Below, piece by piece: positions 1-12,484 of a stretch of 64,000 nt of DNA (position 1 is its first letter; every line of letters starts with the position of its first letter). Source of the stretch: Angiostrongylus vasorum (Eukaryota; Nematoda; Chromadorea; Rhabditida; Metastrongylidae); contig JADANN010000433.1 of the NCBI GenBank assembly GCA_018806985.1, positions 1,302,001 through 1,366,000 of the forward strand. Reading direction: 5' to 3'. Made by a program: the position numbers and the translations under genes. The notes below the pieces were generated by a model that was not told the origin of the DNA, made no database searches, and worked only from the letters and a program-made list of their open reading frames with translations.

Positions 1-170
1 TTTTTAGGACGATATAATTTATATACTTAGCCCATGTTTTTTGCCGCTAAAGAATCTCAATAGAAATCTGATGCGAATGTAAGCGAGAGCGAACTACTAA
101 GTCACTATTTGATTTTCTACATTGTATTCAAGAATAGCTAAATGTATTACGGCAGTTTTTTCTACCGAAC

Positions 171-300
171 ACTTGGACGGCCCGTCTTCATTAGTTGTGC
201 GGGCCCTAGCACAATCTCCATTTACCGAGTTTTGCTGGTTTTAGCTGTTGTGTTTCCCTGCAGTCTCGAGGTCAGCCTAGCCAAAGTCTGCCTCAGATTT
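171..300 (+). repeat. R3 interspersed repeat, 5' part
   Basis: About 130 bases matching the 5' end of the R3 repeat, which is seen more fully at 3512 and 44323. It includes the GGCCCGT...GCGGGCC inverted pair at its start and the later 'gaggtcagcctagccaaagt' stretch. It stops after that point, so this is a truncated copy. No coding capacity. Class unknown. Confidence 0.6.
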
Positions 301-1270
301 ACCGAATAGCAAAAAAAAACTGCAAAATAGTATTTTTATCTAAACGTCATCATCAGTCACCGTTTTGCTTTTCAATAACACTTTTGTTTTCGTCCTTATT
401 AAATCTATTGGTGAGCTTTTCGTTATTTGTTCGCAAATGAAATAAAGCCTACAAGTGCTTGTGTTTATCTAGAGAACAATGAAAAAAGTATACGGTACTT
501 TTTGGCATTGCTTGATTTATTGCGCAGCAGTTTTTATTCGGAACGACTCCACTAGAACTGCTCAAAATCTTCTTGTTTTTTTCGGTATCATTCTAAACGA
601 GGCCGAATGTGTTGAATTTCTAGGGATCTCCTTTTTTCATAAGGAACTTTTGATAAAAAAGCAGATGCAAAGTTCAGCTTGGCAATTTTTTTTTGAACTA
701 AGGGAAATGTCGAATTTTTCGTACGTTGTTCTTTTTGGAAGGACGAGAATACTTACTATCAAGTACGTGCAAGAGATGAGACCATACAATATCTTTACAT
801 TTTCTATCAAAAATAATTTTTACTTGTGAACTCATTTAGCCAGCTTTTGGTTCAGATATAAACGACGCTTTTAGTATGACGTTTAGAATGGGTGTTCTGA
901 TCTCTAAAGTTTATAACTGGGCATGAAAACGTAGGCAAGTCGGGTGAATGCATGCAAATTGGATAAGTTGTAGTTCATGAGTTGCCCCTATCATGCCCTA
1001 GTCTAAGTTTTGGAATGCGTACGATTTGTGTTTATGTTCTATGAGCTGGATTCTTATCAGGGAAATTAGTCAAGTTTTACAGTAATACACAAAAAGTCGT
1101 GCTAAGTCCAGCATATCTCCTGTATTTTGCTGCTTTGACAAAATTAGTTTGTTGCATTCCTACGAAGCGCGTGCCAGAGAAATCTTGAGTTATCACCCAT
1201 GTAGTCATTCTTGTAAAAGAAGATTCACTACTATGCGCCCAGGTTTACATCAGAACGTTACTGATTCATG
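301..1270. other. No recognisable gene
   Basis: AT-rich, with long A and T runs. The only longer open frame (479-829, +) has no recognisable domain and T-run driven composition. I see no splice-flanked exon here. Confidence 0.5.
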
Positions 1271-1510
1271 ACATAGGTTTGCTTCTACTTAGAACCTTTT
1301 TTATTTCATTTCATACGACCCCTTTCCACGTCTACTGCGCGGATACTAGCACTTCTCACATTCAATTCGTTTCCTCGTATCCATCATGCAGAGAGTAGCT
1401 TTTTTCGGACACGTGCTATACCAATTTTCGGACCCCGGAGATATGAGAAGCCTGGTATGTGGGACCAAACCAGCACCGTGGTCTCGATGATCGGCATCAC
1501 TACCACTGTG
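1270..1510 (-). repeat. S1-like SINE fragment, variant head
   Basis: The stretch near 1415-1460 ('ataccaattttcggacccc') matches the inner part of S1 SINEs read on the minus strand. The flanking part near 1350-1385 ('attcaattcgtttcctcgta') recurs near 44215 and 56065. This marks an old repeat that shares only its middle with S1. Confidence 0.4.
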
Positions 1511-1900
1511 CTAACCGACCTACTTTGGCTGGGACGTTGTATAGAAAAGTCGAGCTTTTTCTCAGCATGTGGAACACCGTGCTGGTAAATGAACACCCGC
1601 TTTAATTTACAGTTCGTTATAATAGGCGAAGTGAATTCGCTCTCATCATAGCGGGTATATTCGAAATTTGCTAGAGTGGATTTCAATGAGAATCTCAAAG
1701 ATAATTGTGTACCCAAGGTAAATAATTAGATTTAATGTCTGAATATCTTTCAAGTAGAACTAAGCACATGGTTGTTGCACAGTGATGAATAACGGTATTG
1801 AGAGAACGAAAACTTTTGCTAAACAAAGATAGCTTATGGAAATACGGGCAAAAACCAGGCAAAACAGTATAGATTTCACTACTTTCATCAGACCTTGCAG

Positions 1901-1979
1901 GATGTTGCAATTTCGAACGTGCTAGGCCAAGTGCCGGACACATTTATGAGCATGCTCTCGAAAGAAAAGGAGTATTTAG
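1901..1979 (+). CDS. Candidate internal exon, gene unknown (possible 5' exon of the FGD gene)
   Basis: A 79-base open segment follows a good acceptor (ccttgcag) and precedes a strong donor (GTAAGC). It reads DVAISNVLGQVPDTFMSM and then LSKEKEYL, leaving one base over. The leftover base joins in frame to the segment at 3316, giving EYLVKMFPDL. I recognise no domain. It lies on the same strand as the FGD gene, about 13 kb upstream of its first firm exon. It could be part of that gene's long 5' region or of another upstream gene. It rests on splice signals and phase only. Confidence 0.5.
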
Positions 1980-2439
1980 GTAAGCAGGCACTTTCTTTAA
2001 GTCATTTTATTGTTTCGAATAGTTATTTTTATTTTATGCCTTCTTCCCATCTCTTATTTCTTCATTTCCTCCACTTATAACCACAAGTAGCTTTGTCGAG
2101 AATTTTTGGGTTGTTGCGGTATAAAATGGTAAACTAAGCATACATTAAGAAGCGATGATGTTAGTTTTATGTGAAATACAACCATAATGAGGCAGAGAGA
2201 TGAGCAAAACCGAGCACAAGAGCCCTGGATGATTACTGATATTAATATCAGAGAAAAAACTGGCTAACAGAAAGGCAAAAACAACGCCTTCCGTTGGTGT
2301 GGTGGATAAACCTGAGGTACCAACTCCTGTTCATATCTCAACATAATTGTGCCTGCATTTCACTTAGTACCCTTCTACGAAACAAATAATCAGCAAATAA
2401 AAGTTAAGCAATACTGGTTCTAAATCACAATGTAGTCAC

Positions 2440-2545
2440 TTTCTTTACTGAATGGTGTCGTGGTGAACGCGTTAGCCTCGGGAAAGAGTAGTGGCACGTT
2501 CGCTCTTCACCGCAGACACCAGTGGTCCGGAGTTTTTCAAATATC
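2440..2545 (+). repeat. S2 SINE fragment
   Basis: Contains 'gtggtgaacgcgttag', the degenerate A-box region of the S2 family, then the 'ccgcagacacc' block and the 'atctcagcatc' 3' block. About 105 bases, diverged from the copies near 30500 and 63000. Confidence 0.65.
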
Positions 2546-2639
2546 TCAGCATCTCTTAATAACTCAAAAGACCAACTTTTTATAAACCTGGGCTTATATA
2601 ATCCATAGGTTTATTTATACGTTCTTATGAACTGATCTT

Positions 2640-2770
2640 GTTCAGCTGATGCGAGGTTGGTATAGTTGTCGTTGTTGTTTTTGTTGCTCGTCGATGGCTG
2701 ACGTTCTGGCGATTTCGCCTTCTTCAGGGCCGTGACTCGTAATGGGACATCTGACCACTGCGCTACATGG
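2640..2770 (-). repeat. Penelope-type 3'-end fragment with stem-loop
   Basis: On the minus strand it carries CTGAAGA, then AGGCG-aaat-CGCC, then AGAACGTCAGCC. This is the module found just after the Penelope-like coding fragment at 53870. A TTG/GTT-rich tract at 2660-2690 flanks it, as at 28522. A short 3'-end relic. Confidence 0.55.
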
Positions 2771-3315
2771 CCCCCTTTATGATTTCAATCGCTAAAAGTC
2801 TTATAGTTAAATAAAGATCATTGTCATTTCAATCAACTTCCGCCACCAATAAAACTGGAATATATTCAGTTTTACAAAAGATTGGAGAAGACAATGGTAG
2901 AATATCAATATATAAATATCTTATTCATAGATGGATAAGAAACTTACATCTTGCAGACCTATAAACAGATCTTTTAAAAGACTAACTGAAGATATATGAC
3001 ATTTATATCGATGTAAATATACTGTATATATATGTGTATATGTATTCATGTCGGCGTATGATATTGATAAAACATGATATTCATTATCGACGACTCACGT
3101 AGCTGTGTAGCATCGTTCAATCCGTTGGACTTCACAACTCAGCCAATTGAGTGGAACAAGTTTACCAGCTGCGCATATTGATTTACAGTCGAATAATTTG
3201 GTTTCGTTTAATTGTTTAACTTTAGTACATTCTTTCAAAGCAAGCGACAACATCGGTAGACTTATGAATAATTCTGAGTGCCCAGGTTTTCATGAACTAT
3301 ATTGTTTTGTTTTAG

Positions 3316-3432
3316 TGAAAATGTTTCCTGACCTTTTCACACAAATGCGCACACAGTCGTCGCTGGTACCGGCATACACAACCGAAGTGATCGTCAACCC
3401 CGACGGTAGCACGACGACCAGAGTACGAAGCA
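3316..3432 (+). CDS. Candidate exon, gene unknown (possible 5' exon of the FGD gene)
   Basis: Open segment after an acceptor (gttttag, ending 3315) and before a strong donor (GTAAGA at 3433). It reads KMFPDLFTQMRTQ, then SSLVPAYTTEVIVNPDGS and TTTRVRSS. The second half has clearly coding third-position bias. The phase matches the exon at 1901-1979. One base is left at the donor, which does not fit directly onto the candidate exon at 12860, so at least one exon would be missing between them. Alternatively, reading through the donor gives only KSYR before a TGA, so this could be the last exon of an upstream gene. A second possible acceptor ends at 3356. Confidence 0.5.
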
Positions 3433-3511
3433 GTAAGAGTTATAGGTGAAGAATCTCATATTTCTTTATACCAGCATTTCGTCAACATTTGCTCAGATCC
3501 TACTTAATTGG

Positions 3512-3893
3512 ATACTTGGATGGCCCGTCCGCACTGGTTGCGCGGGCCTCAGCATAATCTCCACTTTTTTCGGAGACTTGCTTGTTTAGTCATTGTGGTT
3601 CCCTGGGATTCCGAGTTCAGCCTGGCCAAAGTCTGCCCCAGGTCGTCACCACCACGGGCTGTTGCCGCCCTTGTGGATCAGAGGGAGATTTGCCACCATA
3701 CGACTAGTTTGATACCAGGACGGTGGTGGATCCTTGTATTGGTTTACTCTTAGCTAGGCTTCCTGATCAAAACGCTGGACTTCGGAAGGACTTCCAGCTT
3801 CGGAAGCCCTGATAGAGGCGAATCCCCTTCTGTACATCGCAGCGCAATACCCAGGAATACCTTCTAGCCACGATAGGCGGTAACCTTTTGGGA
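3512..3893 (+). repeat. R3 interspersed repeat, near full length
   Basis: About 380 bases that recur at 24915, 34205 (-), 44323 and 63785 (-). It starts with GGCCCGTCC...GCGGGCC, a hairpin, runs through 'ggatcctggta'-like and 'gtttactcttagct' blocks, and ends at a 'gaggcggtaaac'-like block. No open frame is shared among copies, so it is non-autonomous. No tRNA-like promoter is visible. Confidence 0.75.
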
Positions 3894-4514
3894 GACTTGC
3901 CAAGATCAGTCATTAAAAATATTTTTCGAGAGAAGTTCCTTTTTGTAACATTTTGGTATCTGGCGCACCTAGCCATTGTACTGAGAACTTGCTGCCAGTT
4001 TAAAAGCCGCTTTTATATTTTACACACTCTGAATAATAGCGATGAGATAAAGTACACAATCTCAACTCTTTCCACAACAAAAATTCAATATTTCAAAGTT
4101 TTCCAGTATTTTTGTGATGTTGCCAATTCATTAAATACATGAGTTTTTGAACAGATTACGATATTGCTGCTTAGGTGAATTTAGCACGGAACTTTCTTAC
4201 ACCCTTCACGATTCGGTAGATAGAGCAAAACGTTCTGAGCATTCAGGCTCACTCAATAACTTAATAGACACCGTAGTGTTTGTTAAGAAGTATTATTGAT
4301 CGTACCTGCACATAATCGAAATTTTCGTTGTTTCACCGAAAATTCGGCAATCCATAGGTCATTTGAGTTCTCTTCTTCGTCATTCGCCCGTATAATTTGA
4401 GAAAAGACGATTTCTGACAATTGTTTTCATTGAAACGTCGACTAATGTGAGGACTGCAATACAAACATGCACAACGTGTATCCCACTATTGTGCTGAAAT
4501 TTTCCCCCGTTGAG
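3894..4514. other. No recognisable gene
   Basis: AT-rich sequence between an R3 repeat and a LINE copy. The open frames here are short and lack flanking splice signals. Confidence 0.4.
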
Positions 4515-7500
4515 GGATCCTGTGCCAATTAGTGGCGAGGCAACGTGGCGCGTCCACAGGTGGCGCATAGGATGTTAATCACGGACTAAAAGCGACTTTA
4601 TGCCTACCTGAGACACAGGTGGATCCAAGTAATAGGCTCGCTGTTTCTGCTGCTCCAACTTCGCACACACCTTCCGTGTATGCGAGGACGCTTTGATGCA
4701 TACGTGCGTCGGCGTGTTCTCTTCTCGTTTATACCGGTTGTGTTCTGTGAATAAATTCGGCCAAAAACTTGCAATCAAATGACAGGGAAGTGTATGGGGA
4801 GGCGGTTAGGAGTCGCCTCCAACAGATAAACTCCCCGCCTACTCTGGGAGATACTGGCAAACTACTCGTGGGGTCGATGGGACAGCAGTGGGTAGGATGA
4901 GCACGGATAGGCTGCTAGAATCTCAGGGCCATTCTAGTTGGCCCTATATCACATAGGACTGAGGTGACGATTTGTACCACCAATGCGCGCATACTTGCAC
5001 ATGAGTCGTCCATACTCGATCACGTAGGCCAGAAGGATAATGTACGACGTCATCGGCCTGGCTGAGAGGAGATGACGCCACCCATTCAACGCCATCTATG
5101 ACAATGGACAAGAACTCTTCCTCGGAACATGCGACAATAGAGGAGTCGGCGGCGTGGGCGTTTTCATCAACGCATGTTTGTCAATAAACATTTCTTCATT
5201 CGAAGAACTAACAACTTGAATTGGAATTTTACGATTGAAGAGATATGAATCAATACCGGCTTTGACATTTTTCGTCGTCTCCGCACCAATTTCAAGCCAT
5301 GAAGGATACGATGTCGAAGCATTCTATGTAGATTTGGAGAAATCCTACAGTGAACGCCATGCATTCTTTAAGGTATTGGGGATTTTAACGCTAAGAATGA
5401 ACCCAGAAGAGAGTCTGTAGGCCGCCACATTGGTATCCACAGGTTTGAATGAAAAGAGCACGGTGAGCGGCTTTCTGAGTTTATCATGACGACCAAGACT
5501 ACTCATCGTAACTCTCAGTTCCAGAAACTCCACTCTAAACACTACACATGGGAGATTTCCATTTTAGAGTGTCATAACGAAATAGGCCACGCCATAGTAA
5601 ATCGAAGGTTTCGCCTAATCGATGTCGCTGTTGTCTCAAAATTCCACACAAGATCAGACCGTCTTTCGTGCAAGATTTCATTTTTTTTCCGAAGGAAAGA
5701 AAAGCAGCCAAATTCGAAAACGAAGTCTAAAATCCACTATAAACTGAGACGCCTTCATTAGTCGGCTTTTGGGAAGATACCGTTCCTGATAAAATCAACG
5801 AGGAGTACGATCGGCTCTTTGAACATCTTCACGTTAGTGCTGTGAAAGGTGGAAATGAGAAAGTCGTCAAGCGACGTCTGTCTCCAGGAACATTCGAACT
5901 GATTGGCCTGCGTTGAATCGTGCCAGCTACAAGCACCCACCAGCTCACGTACGAACTTCTAAAACAATGTAGGCAGGCGATAAAAGGACATCTCGAAGAC
6001 AGAACAGTGGCAGTTATGAAGATGTAGAGGCTGAGAAAAGCATTCTTAAACCCCCAACGAATATTCGCCAATTACGAAACCCAAATTGTTGCATTGTAAC
6101 GTCCAAACGGGTAAACGAGACCGATACAGCTTCCAGAAGGATAGTGAAGCGAATCGTTCACTATTACTACTCGGATCTCTTCAGTAGCCACGTTTTCCTC
6201 GTTTCATATGAAATAATGGAGGAAAGATGTGTCGTACCACTGGTTCTCCTTTCTGAAATCCGTCATGCTATTTTGTCGGTGAAGAATCGCGATCAACATC
6301 AGGTCCAGAGAGGATAAGATATGAATCCCTAAAGAACCTTCATCCAATCCATATTAACCACTGGCTCGGCTCCTCACAAGTTACCTGTCTGAATGTAAGG
6401 TTCCTGAACGTGCTAGTGATCAGAAGGGTGACCTACACGACAATGGCAACTATCGCTCAATCTGCTTACTTTCTGTCTCTACAGACTGTTCGCTCGAGTT
6501 ATCCTAAATACGTTTAATAGAACACTGTAAGAAGGTCAGCCATGAGAGCAAGCAGGGTTTCGAAAATAGATTGGTGCAATATACAATATTGATGCGATAG
6601 AAGACTGGAGTACAAGAGACCTCTCCCTTCTCACGTTCATCGATTTGAAGAAAGCTTGACCTACTTGAGATAGAGGCAATAATGTCAGTCCTTTGCTGTC
6701 GAGGCTTCTCTCCTCGGTATATAACGATTTTTTGGTGAGCTCTATAAAAATTCCATAACCAAAATATCACCATTCTACAACGATATTGACATCGACGTCA
6801 AAAGAGGAGTTAGGCAAGGCGATACCATCTCGCCAAAATCATTTACCGTTGTCCTCCAGAACGTCATTGGAACATTGGAATGGGACAACTGGGAGTGGGT
6901 GTCGATGGTCGACAATAAACCATCTTCGCTTTGTTGATGACGTCGTTCTTATAACACCAAATATTAGCCAAGCGGAACGGATACTTGCCCACTTTGATAG
7001 ATTCCGTGGAAAGATTGGTCTTCAATTAAGTCTCACAAAAAACGATGTTCATGAACAACGGATTGGTTCCATATTTCGCACTGGTATGAATATCCTTGAA
7101 TGCTCCAATTACGTCTGCCTCCTCATAGAAATCAAAATGATGAATAACTAGCTCCATAGTTGAGCAGGAGGAAATGAGTGGCTTGAGGAACTTTCAAGAA
7201 CACTGAGAATGTGTTGAAGAAAACACGGAGCACCTGACTCCGTGCCAAACTTTTCGACTCAGCGATACTTCATTCCTCAATGTGTGCGTTAGAAACCTGG
7301 TTGCTTGAGCAGGACGAATGATTACTAAGCGTTATTGGACGAGCAGTCGAAAGCACGGTGCTAAGAGTATTCCGTATCACGCAATTGAGGGAACTGATCC
7401 GAAACTCCAATCTTAGTCAACGATCTGAAACCGAAGGCGCTGTTCTACACGCCAAACGACTCTAGATTATATGGGAAGTACAAATAATGTGTATGAACGG

Positions 7501-7745
7501 CAACCGATGAGGGGAGAGGTTTTAGTGCACGGATTCCTCGGCATGTCAGACTTACTGCAGGAAGACCACTAACCCCATTGCCAGAGTTTTTCGTGAAGAC
7601 CCTAGAAGGAAGATATGTTGCTCAACGAGTTTGTAGAGCGAGCGGAACCCACTGGGCTACTCTTGCACTCGATAGGGATAAATGGAAGATTTACTTTCGC
7701 CCGCTCTGGTTCCTCAACAATCAACGGAACGACAAATGACAGGTA
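4515..7745 (+). mobile_element. RTE-type LINE, copy 1, decayed
   Basis: Full-length layout of a non-LTR retrotransposon: a 5' region shared with copy 3 (4560-4830), an endonuclease segment (about 5030-5500), a linker, and a reverse transcriptase segment (about 6100-7150). At about 6930-6970 the frame reads [12 protein letters not shown], the polymerase catalytic box, with V in place of the usual A of FADD. The C-terminal region (7150-7700) is recognisable only in pieces. Many stops and frameshifts interrupt it, so it cannot encode an active enzyme. It is more diverged than copies 2 and 3. It lies between the candidate exons at 3316 and 12860. Confidence 0.9.
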
Positions 7746-8210
7746 AAAGGTAAGGCTAAAATTCTAGGCTTTTTGGAGTTACGTATTTTCGGATGGCTGA
7801 ATTTATTCACACAACACGACAGATTAAGACTTCGTCTTGCAAACAGTCGTCAAGGTGTTTGAAAAGTGGCAGTTTCTTGGTGGAAAAGTAGCATACCTAA
7901 CAAGGTAGAGTTTTGTATCCCAGTCCTTCCAACTTCTGTAGTGTTATTTGCACGAAGTGTTGTCGAACCTTGTTGTGTGACAATATTTGTCATTTTCAAT
8001 CCATCTAACCTGCAGACGTTTTAATTCTGTGGTATTTTGCCAATTCCCAAGAATACTTTTCTATCGTTATGATTTCTCTCTGGAATGCTTTTAGGGCAGT
8101 GGTTTGAAGCGCCCTGCAACACACGTGTAATCAGTCAATTATCAACAACTTTTTTAATCAATCAACTTTTATCTACTGCCTATTACTTTTTTCATGGCAT
8201 GGGATTACGT
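7746..8210. other. No recognisable gene
   Basis: AT-rich sequence after the LINE 3' end. No exon, repeat or RNA gene could be identified. Confidence 0.4.
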
Positions 8211-8490
8211 GGAATACAACTACAATGATGCGGAGATATTTGCAAAACTCAGACCTCAGTCCAGATTCGAATTCGAGTTTGCCCTTTACGGGGCTCGCAT
8301 GTTACTCACTTTGTGATTGCACCGTTAGAGTAAAAAACTGTCTGAGAGAAAAGCTGTGCAAGGGCCTCAGAGGTGTAGTGGGCAACACTTGAGCCACCTG
8401 AAATGGTAATCGCTGGTTCGAATCTCGAGCGTCTGAGTTTTACACATATCTCAGCGTCATTGTGGTTCCATTTCACACGCATGCTCGTTG
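8210..8490 (+). repeat. S2-related SINE with tRNA-like head, palindromic
   Basis: The plus-strand arm (8360-8470) holds a clean B box, GGTTCGAATCT, at 8415-8425, with an A-box-like 'gtgtagtgggcaac' about 45 bases before it, then 'tctcagcgtcattgtggtt'. Upstream (8222-8260) the same 3' block appears inverted ('gatgcggagatatttgcaaa'), so two half-elements face each other. Confidence 0.6.
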
Positions 8491-8710
8491 GTTTGATGCC
8501 GCTCCTCGTGCTGAGTAAACTTCCCATCCCTCTATGATCGCTGAATGAGTACCAAACACTACTAAGAGGTTAACGGCACTGATTCAATGGAAAAAATACG
8601 CGACGGCAAGCCATTGTGCAGGCCAGATATGCATGCAGTCATCTCCAACAATGCTTGATGAAGTCGAGTACATGGTGCGTTCCAGGGAAATTAATCATCG
8701 CCGAGAAGTT
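8490..8710 (+). repeat. S1-type SINE tail behind a different head
   Basis: The stretch 'ggccagatatgcatgcagtc' and 'gcttgatgaagtcgagta' is the 3' half of S1 SINEs, but it follows an S2-like tRNA head rather than the S1 head. This suggests exchange of heads and tails between SINE families. Confidence 0.55.
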
Positions 8711-9044
8711 TTTTCTCAGTCTTTTAATGATTTTTCTACGATTGACGAAGTTATAACGGTTCCCTCCACGTGGCGTGAACTAAACGGCCATTACAATCTC
8801 TTGGCTTAAATTCTATATCGGGAAGTGTTTCGAAACTGCTCTTAGAACACCTATTTTTCGATAGATTCCTGGATTATTAAAGAAATGCGAATTTTGTTTA
8901 GAAATAAGTTTTATCCGGCAAGCATTTCGACTTCTTCGTTTTCTCTGAAGACGGATTGATCAGAGTCGATGGTCGAATGGTGGTCGACCTCGCGATGAGG
9001 TTGTTCGTTGTCGTATCGAATGGAATCCAGTGAATTGAGAGCAC

Positions 9045-9290
9045 CACTCGAATGAGGGAGTCCATTCGACTTCATTAAGCATCGTTTGGAGGTGATTGAA
9101 TGCATATCTGACCTTTACAATGACCCACGGTGGCCTAACGATCCAGTGCTGCTATACTTCCAGACAAGTCGGGTACCAATTTGCCGACCCCGGGGGGATG
9201 GAAGAGTTGGTGGGTCATGGGCGTGGGAATCGATTCCACGCGTGTGTCGCAGTGGCGCCTCCAACCACTGTGCCACACGCGTCCTTTGAT
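9045..9290 (-). repeat. S1 tRNA-derived SINE
   Basis: Minus-strand copy. The tRNA-like head is at the high-coordinate end (A box from GTGTGGCACAGTGG near 9280, B-box-like GGAATCGATTCC near 9230). The body 'gtctggaagtatagcagcac' follows, and the tail is near 9050-9100. It lacks the (TTATCCT)n end seen in other copies. Confidence 0.75.
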
Positions 9291-9579
9291 AGGTTTAAGC
9301 TTAAGAAACGCAAAGGCGGTCTTGCGCTAATTAGCAATCAATGTTCGATCCGTTACGCTGTTCGTAATTATTCTAGGAGCTATTGTATGGTAATACTTGA
9401 TAGTTTAAGTTTAATACTTCAAGTGAAGTACAAAATTAACTATAGAAAAGCAACTGTACTTCTGTACTTTCTAGGTCCACTAATAAATCTTACTGGGCGG
9501 TCTTGACATCTCGCAAACGCCCCTAGTACATCTTTCATTCGTTTCGTTTCTTTTATTGTGATCGTTCATTGCGGTGATA

Positions 9580-11180
9580 TGTTCCGAATATGCTTGCTTC
9601 ATGGTACATCACTCCAAGGACCTCACCAGTTGAAATGCAGCTGGTTGACGTAAGCCACAATCACGTCCAACCGTCTTATGGGTGTCGCCTTAGAAGGCGC
9701 ATACATCACTTTGAAGCCCACTCTACTGTTCTTCTCCTTTATCTGCCTCCTTCTATTCCCATGACATGCCGTCTGTGTTTCTGCGGCCGTCTTTTTTGAG
9801 TACTTCCTTAAATCTCGATCCCTTCCTTGAAGATCTGAATTGCGTGGTCGCTCATGAAGTTATACTGCACGTGGAGATGAGATGGCTCAGTTCTAAGTTG
9901 CTTAGTAGAGTGTTGGGAAGACCTGTGATTCAGAAACCTGGACGAATCTGTTATCTGGTTGGTTGTCTTTCAATGGGACCTAAATCCTGCCCATACTGTT
10001 CTCTTTCTCTTATACAATTTATCTTTCGTGTCTTCTACCTTATTCAATGATCACCCTAGGTACACGTAGTATGTGGTCACTGCGATCAAATAACCATCCA
10101 TCACTTCTCAATTTGTTTCCCATCGTGTCATAGGTTTTTCATGAACTGAGTTTTTCCTCTGTTCATACGCATTCGTATCCTTCTCGCAGTTTCATCAAAT
10201 TCATTGAGCATCATCTCTGCCTCTATACTGTTTATTCTTGGATCTGTATCGTTCGTCGTGTTTTTATGGAAATTTGAAACTTCAGTAGAAAGAATTCGGT
10301 GTTATTTTTTGCTTTCCAGTGAAAATTTTGCAGTTAGGTGATCATGGCAGATGATGATGGCAGTTCCACCTTTCCACATCATGGTCGATTATTGAACGTC
10401 GAACCTGCATAGATTTTTAAAAATTTTTTGTTAAACTGGTATTTCTGTAAACAGCTTTTTTTAGTTTCTTCCAAAAGCGATTCTCAAATTCTCGTTCCAC
10501 GTCCTTACTTAAGGATCTTGTAGAAGTGCCGTTAATATCAGCGCGTTTAGTGTGTTGCAGTCGGATTCGGTTCTTCCTTGATGGTGTTGGTACGACAAGA
10601 ACTTGTTGACTGAAAAAATGCAGGCTACTCGGAGGTGATTTGAAGACTACAGATTTTTACCTAGCTTATAGGTGAATCGAATCTTTGGTGGAAAAAGGTC
10701 GTGTTTGAATTAAGTGTAGAGTTAGGTCAATAGCAGGTACCAAGAAGCCGCTGCCACCAAATGTTCTAGTGTTTACTCATGTTCACTGATTTTACCTTAA
10801 TCCTGCGTTGAAGCCTCCAACAACAAATTTGTAGGACTTTCCATTGTGAAACACCTTCTGGTCGTAGAAAGCGTCTAATGCGCTCTCATAAGGGGGCTCA
10901 AATTGTTCAATAGTTACTGATGGAAGGCGAAACATGACCAGGAGAGTGGAAAGATCCCGTGTGTGCAGACCTAATTTACAACGAATGAGTCTACAAAAAA
11001 AGGCTCGCCATTTCACTTTGCCATTCGTAAGCAATGAAGAGAGAAATGGTGGCGTGTTATCGACACATTGTTTAGGTACGGTTCCAATGACGTCTTGTAT
11101 TATTCTACATTTGATCCCCTCTCAAGGTTCGTCTTGTCGCCCTATTCCGCGGAAGAGAGGTTTCATTGTGCCATGATGAT
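9580..11180 (-). mobile_element. Second RTE-type LINE, decayed
   Basis: On the minus strand an endonuclease segment reads KSYKFVVGGFNAGLR (near 10800-10850), matching the F-V-x-G-D-F-N-A endonuclease motif with G for D. Upstream of it is PPYESALDAFYDQ. Nearer 10130-10230 the RT thumb region reads RRIRMRMNRGKTQFMKN, followed at about 10065-10090 by TYYVYLG, both typical of hookworm RTE polyproteins. Near 9780-9840 a further piece reads SDLQGRDRDLRKYSKK. These motifs appear in the right order but in different frames. The element differs from LINE copies 1-3 and is older. Boundaries are approximate. Confidence 0.7.
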
Positions 11181-11575
11181 GAGACTAGTACAATACTAGC
11201 TGAGCGAATTTTTTGCCTTGAGCCCTGGTATAGCCTTTCCGCGGTGTTCTCCAGTTATCCTTACACTAGCACTCGACCGTGGGAGATTGCAACAAAGTTG
11301 GCCACTTTGTGAGTAGCTTTATACTAGGCCAGCGGTGATTCCCCGCTTTGGTTTACTCTTTGTTGGATTTTTTCAGTGGGAATTTGTCGACTTTCTATCC
11401 TTGCCTCGATTAGTGCTAGACGAATAGGTTCATCATCGGCCATGTTCAGCAGCTTAGCAGCGTGCTAACGATAGCAGACAAGTCTTCTTCTTGCCACTGT
11501 TTGAACATAATCACTACTTGAACGTAATGCGACTAAAGTCGTCAACAAATCTAACGAAATTTTTTTTCTGATGAA
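11181..11575. other. No recognisable gene; possible 5' part of the LINE
   Basis: Lies just beyond the endonuclease region of the minus-strand LINE and may hold its decayed 5' part. I could not align it to a known motif. Confidence 0.3.
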
Positions 11576-11690
11576 AGATAAAGCGCATTCAATCACCTCT
11601 GCCATGTTTAAGGAAGTGGAATTCATGGCGCATTGCACAGGGATTGATCCATATCGGAAGATTTATCCTCTATCCTTTACGAATGTTACA
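11575..11690 (+). repeat. S1 SINE tail fragment
   Basis: Only the 3' part: 'gcattcaatcacctctgcca', then the 'gggattgatc' block and a 'ttatcctctatccttta' tail. The head is absent. Confidence 0.6.
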
Positions 11691-12480
11691 AAAAATAAAG
11701 GAAAAGTGATGCAAGCAACAACTGAATTGTATAGTTAATAAAATAATATGGAGATCCTCGAGGAGTGTTATCGAACATGAACGTCCTAGGACAACGACGA
11801 GGCGCAATGCAAACCGTTTCGGCACATTGCTCGTCTGCGCTGGTATTGCATCGTAGTTTTGCATAATCCTCGTTTATTTTGCCTCTTCTGTGTTTTTTCC
11901 GTATACCGTCCCCGCATCGATTTTTGCGATTTACTTCATTGAACGATCGATCTTTTCTCATGTAGTACAATGTTCTTCTCATTTGGTGAATGTCAAGCGT
12001 TTTTCATCGTCATCAACTTTCCGTAGTCACCTGATCTTCAGGGACTTTCCAGTGTTTTCCATTATCTAACAAGTGGTGCATGTCTTAATGCTATCCTTTC
12101 TGGAATACGTATGTCCTGAAAGAGCTATCTTATCGATCTTCTAAGTTGGGGGCATCTAAGCAGGAATAATGTTTCCTTTAATATTTTACATAACTAGGAG
12201 CATAACCGGTGTCTTCTCGAAAGTTCGGGCACTTTTCATGAGAAACGGTAGTATCTCATTTAAAATATTCATATTTATTTTTTATTCTATGAAAACTTTA
12301 TTTCTCGAAATTTAGTCATCTACAAATTTTATTTATAGTTCAATAATATATTTTGTGTTAATGCTGAGTTTTAATCGACTTACAGCGTTTTAAAGTACTG
12401 CTACAATCGATTTTTTTTTACATTTCTTGATAATAATAGCGGCAATAAAACACCAAACTTTCCATGTGGGAACTTCGACT
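11691..12480. other. No recognisable gene
   Basis: AT-rich, especially 12240-12470. Open frames on the minus strand near 11690-11980 show no domain and no splice context. Confidence 0.4.
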
Positions 12481-12484
12481 ATAG

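Noticed and set aside
479..829. 116-codon open frame on the plus strand
   Set aside because: Very AT-rich, with no domain, no splice context and no bias at third positions.
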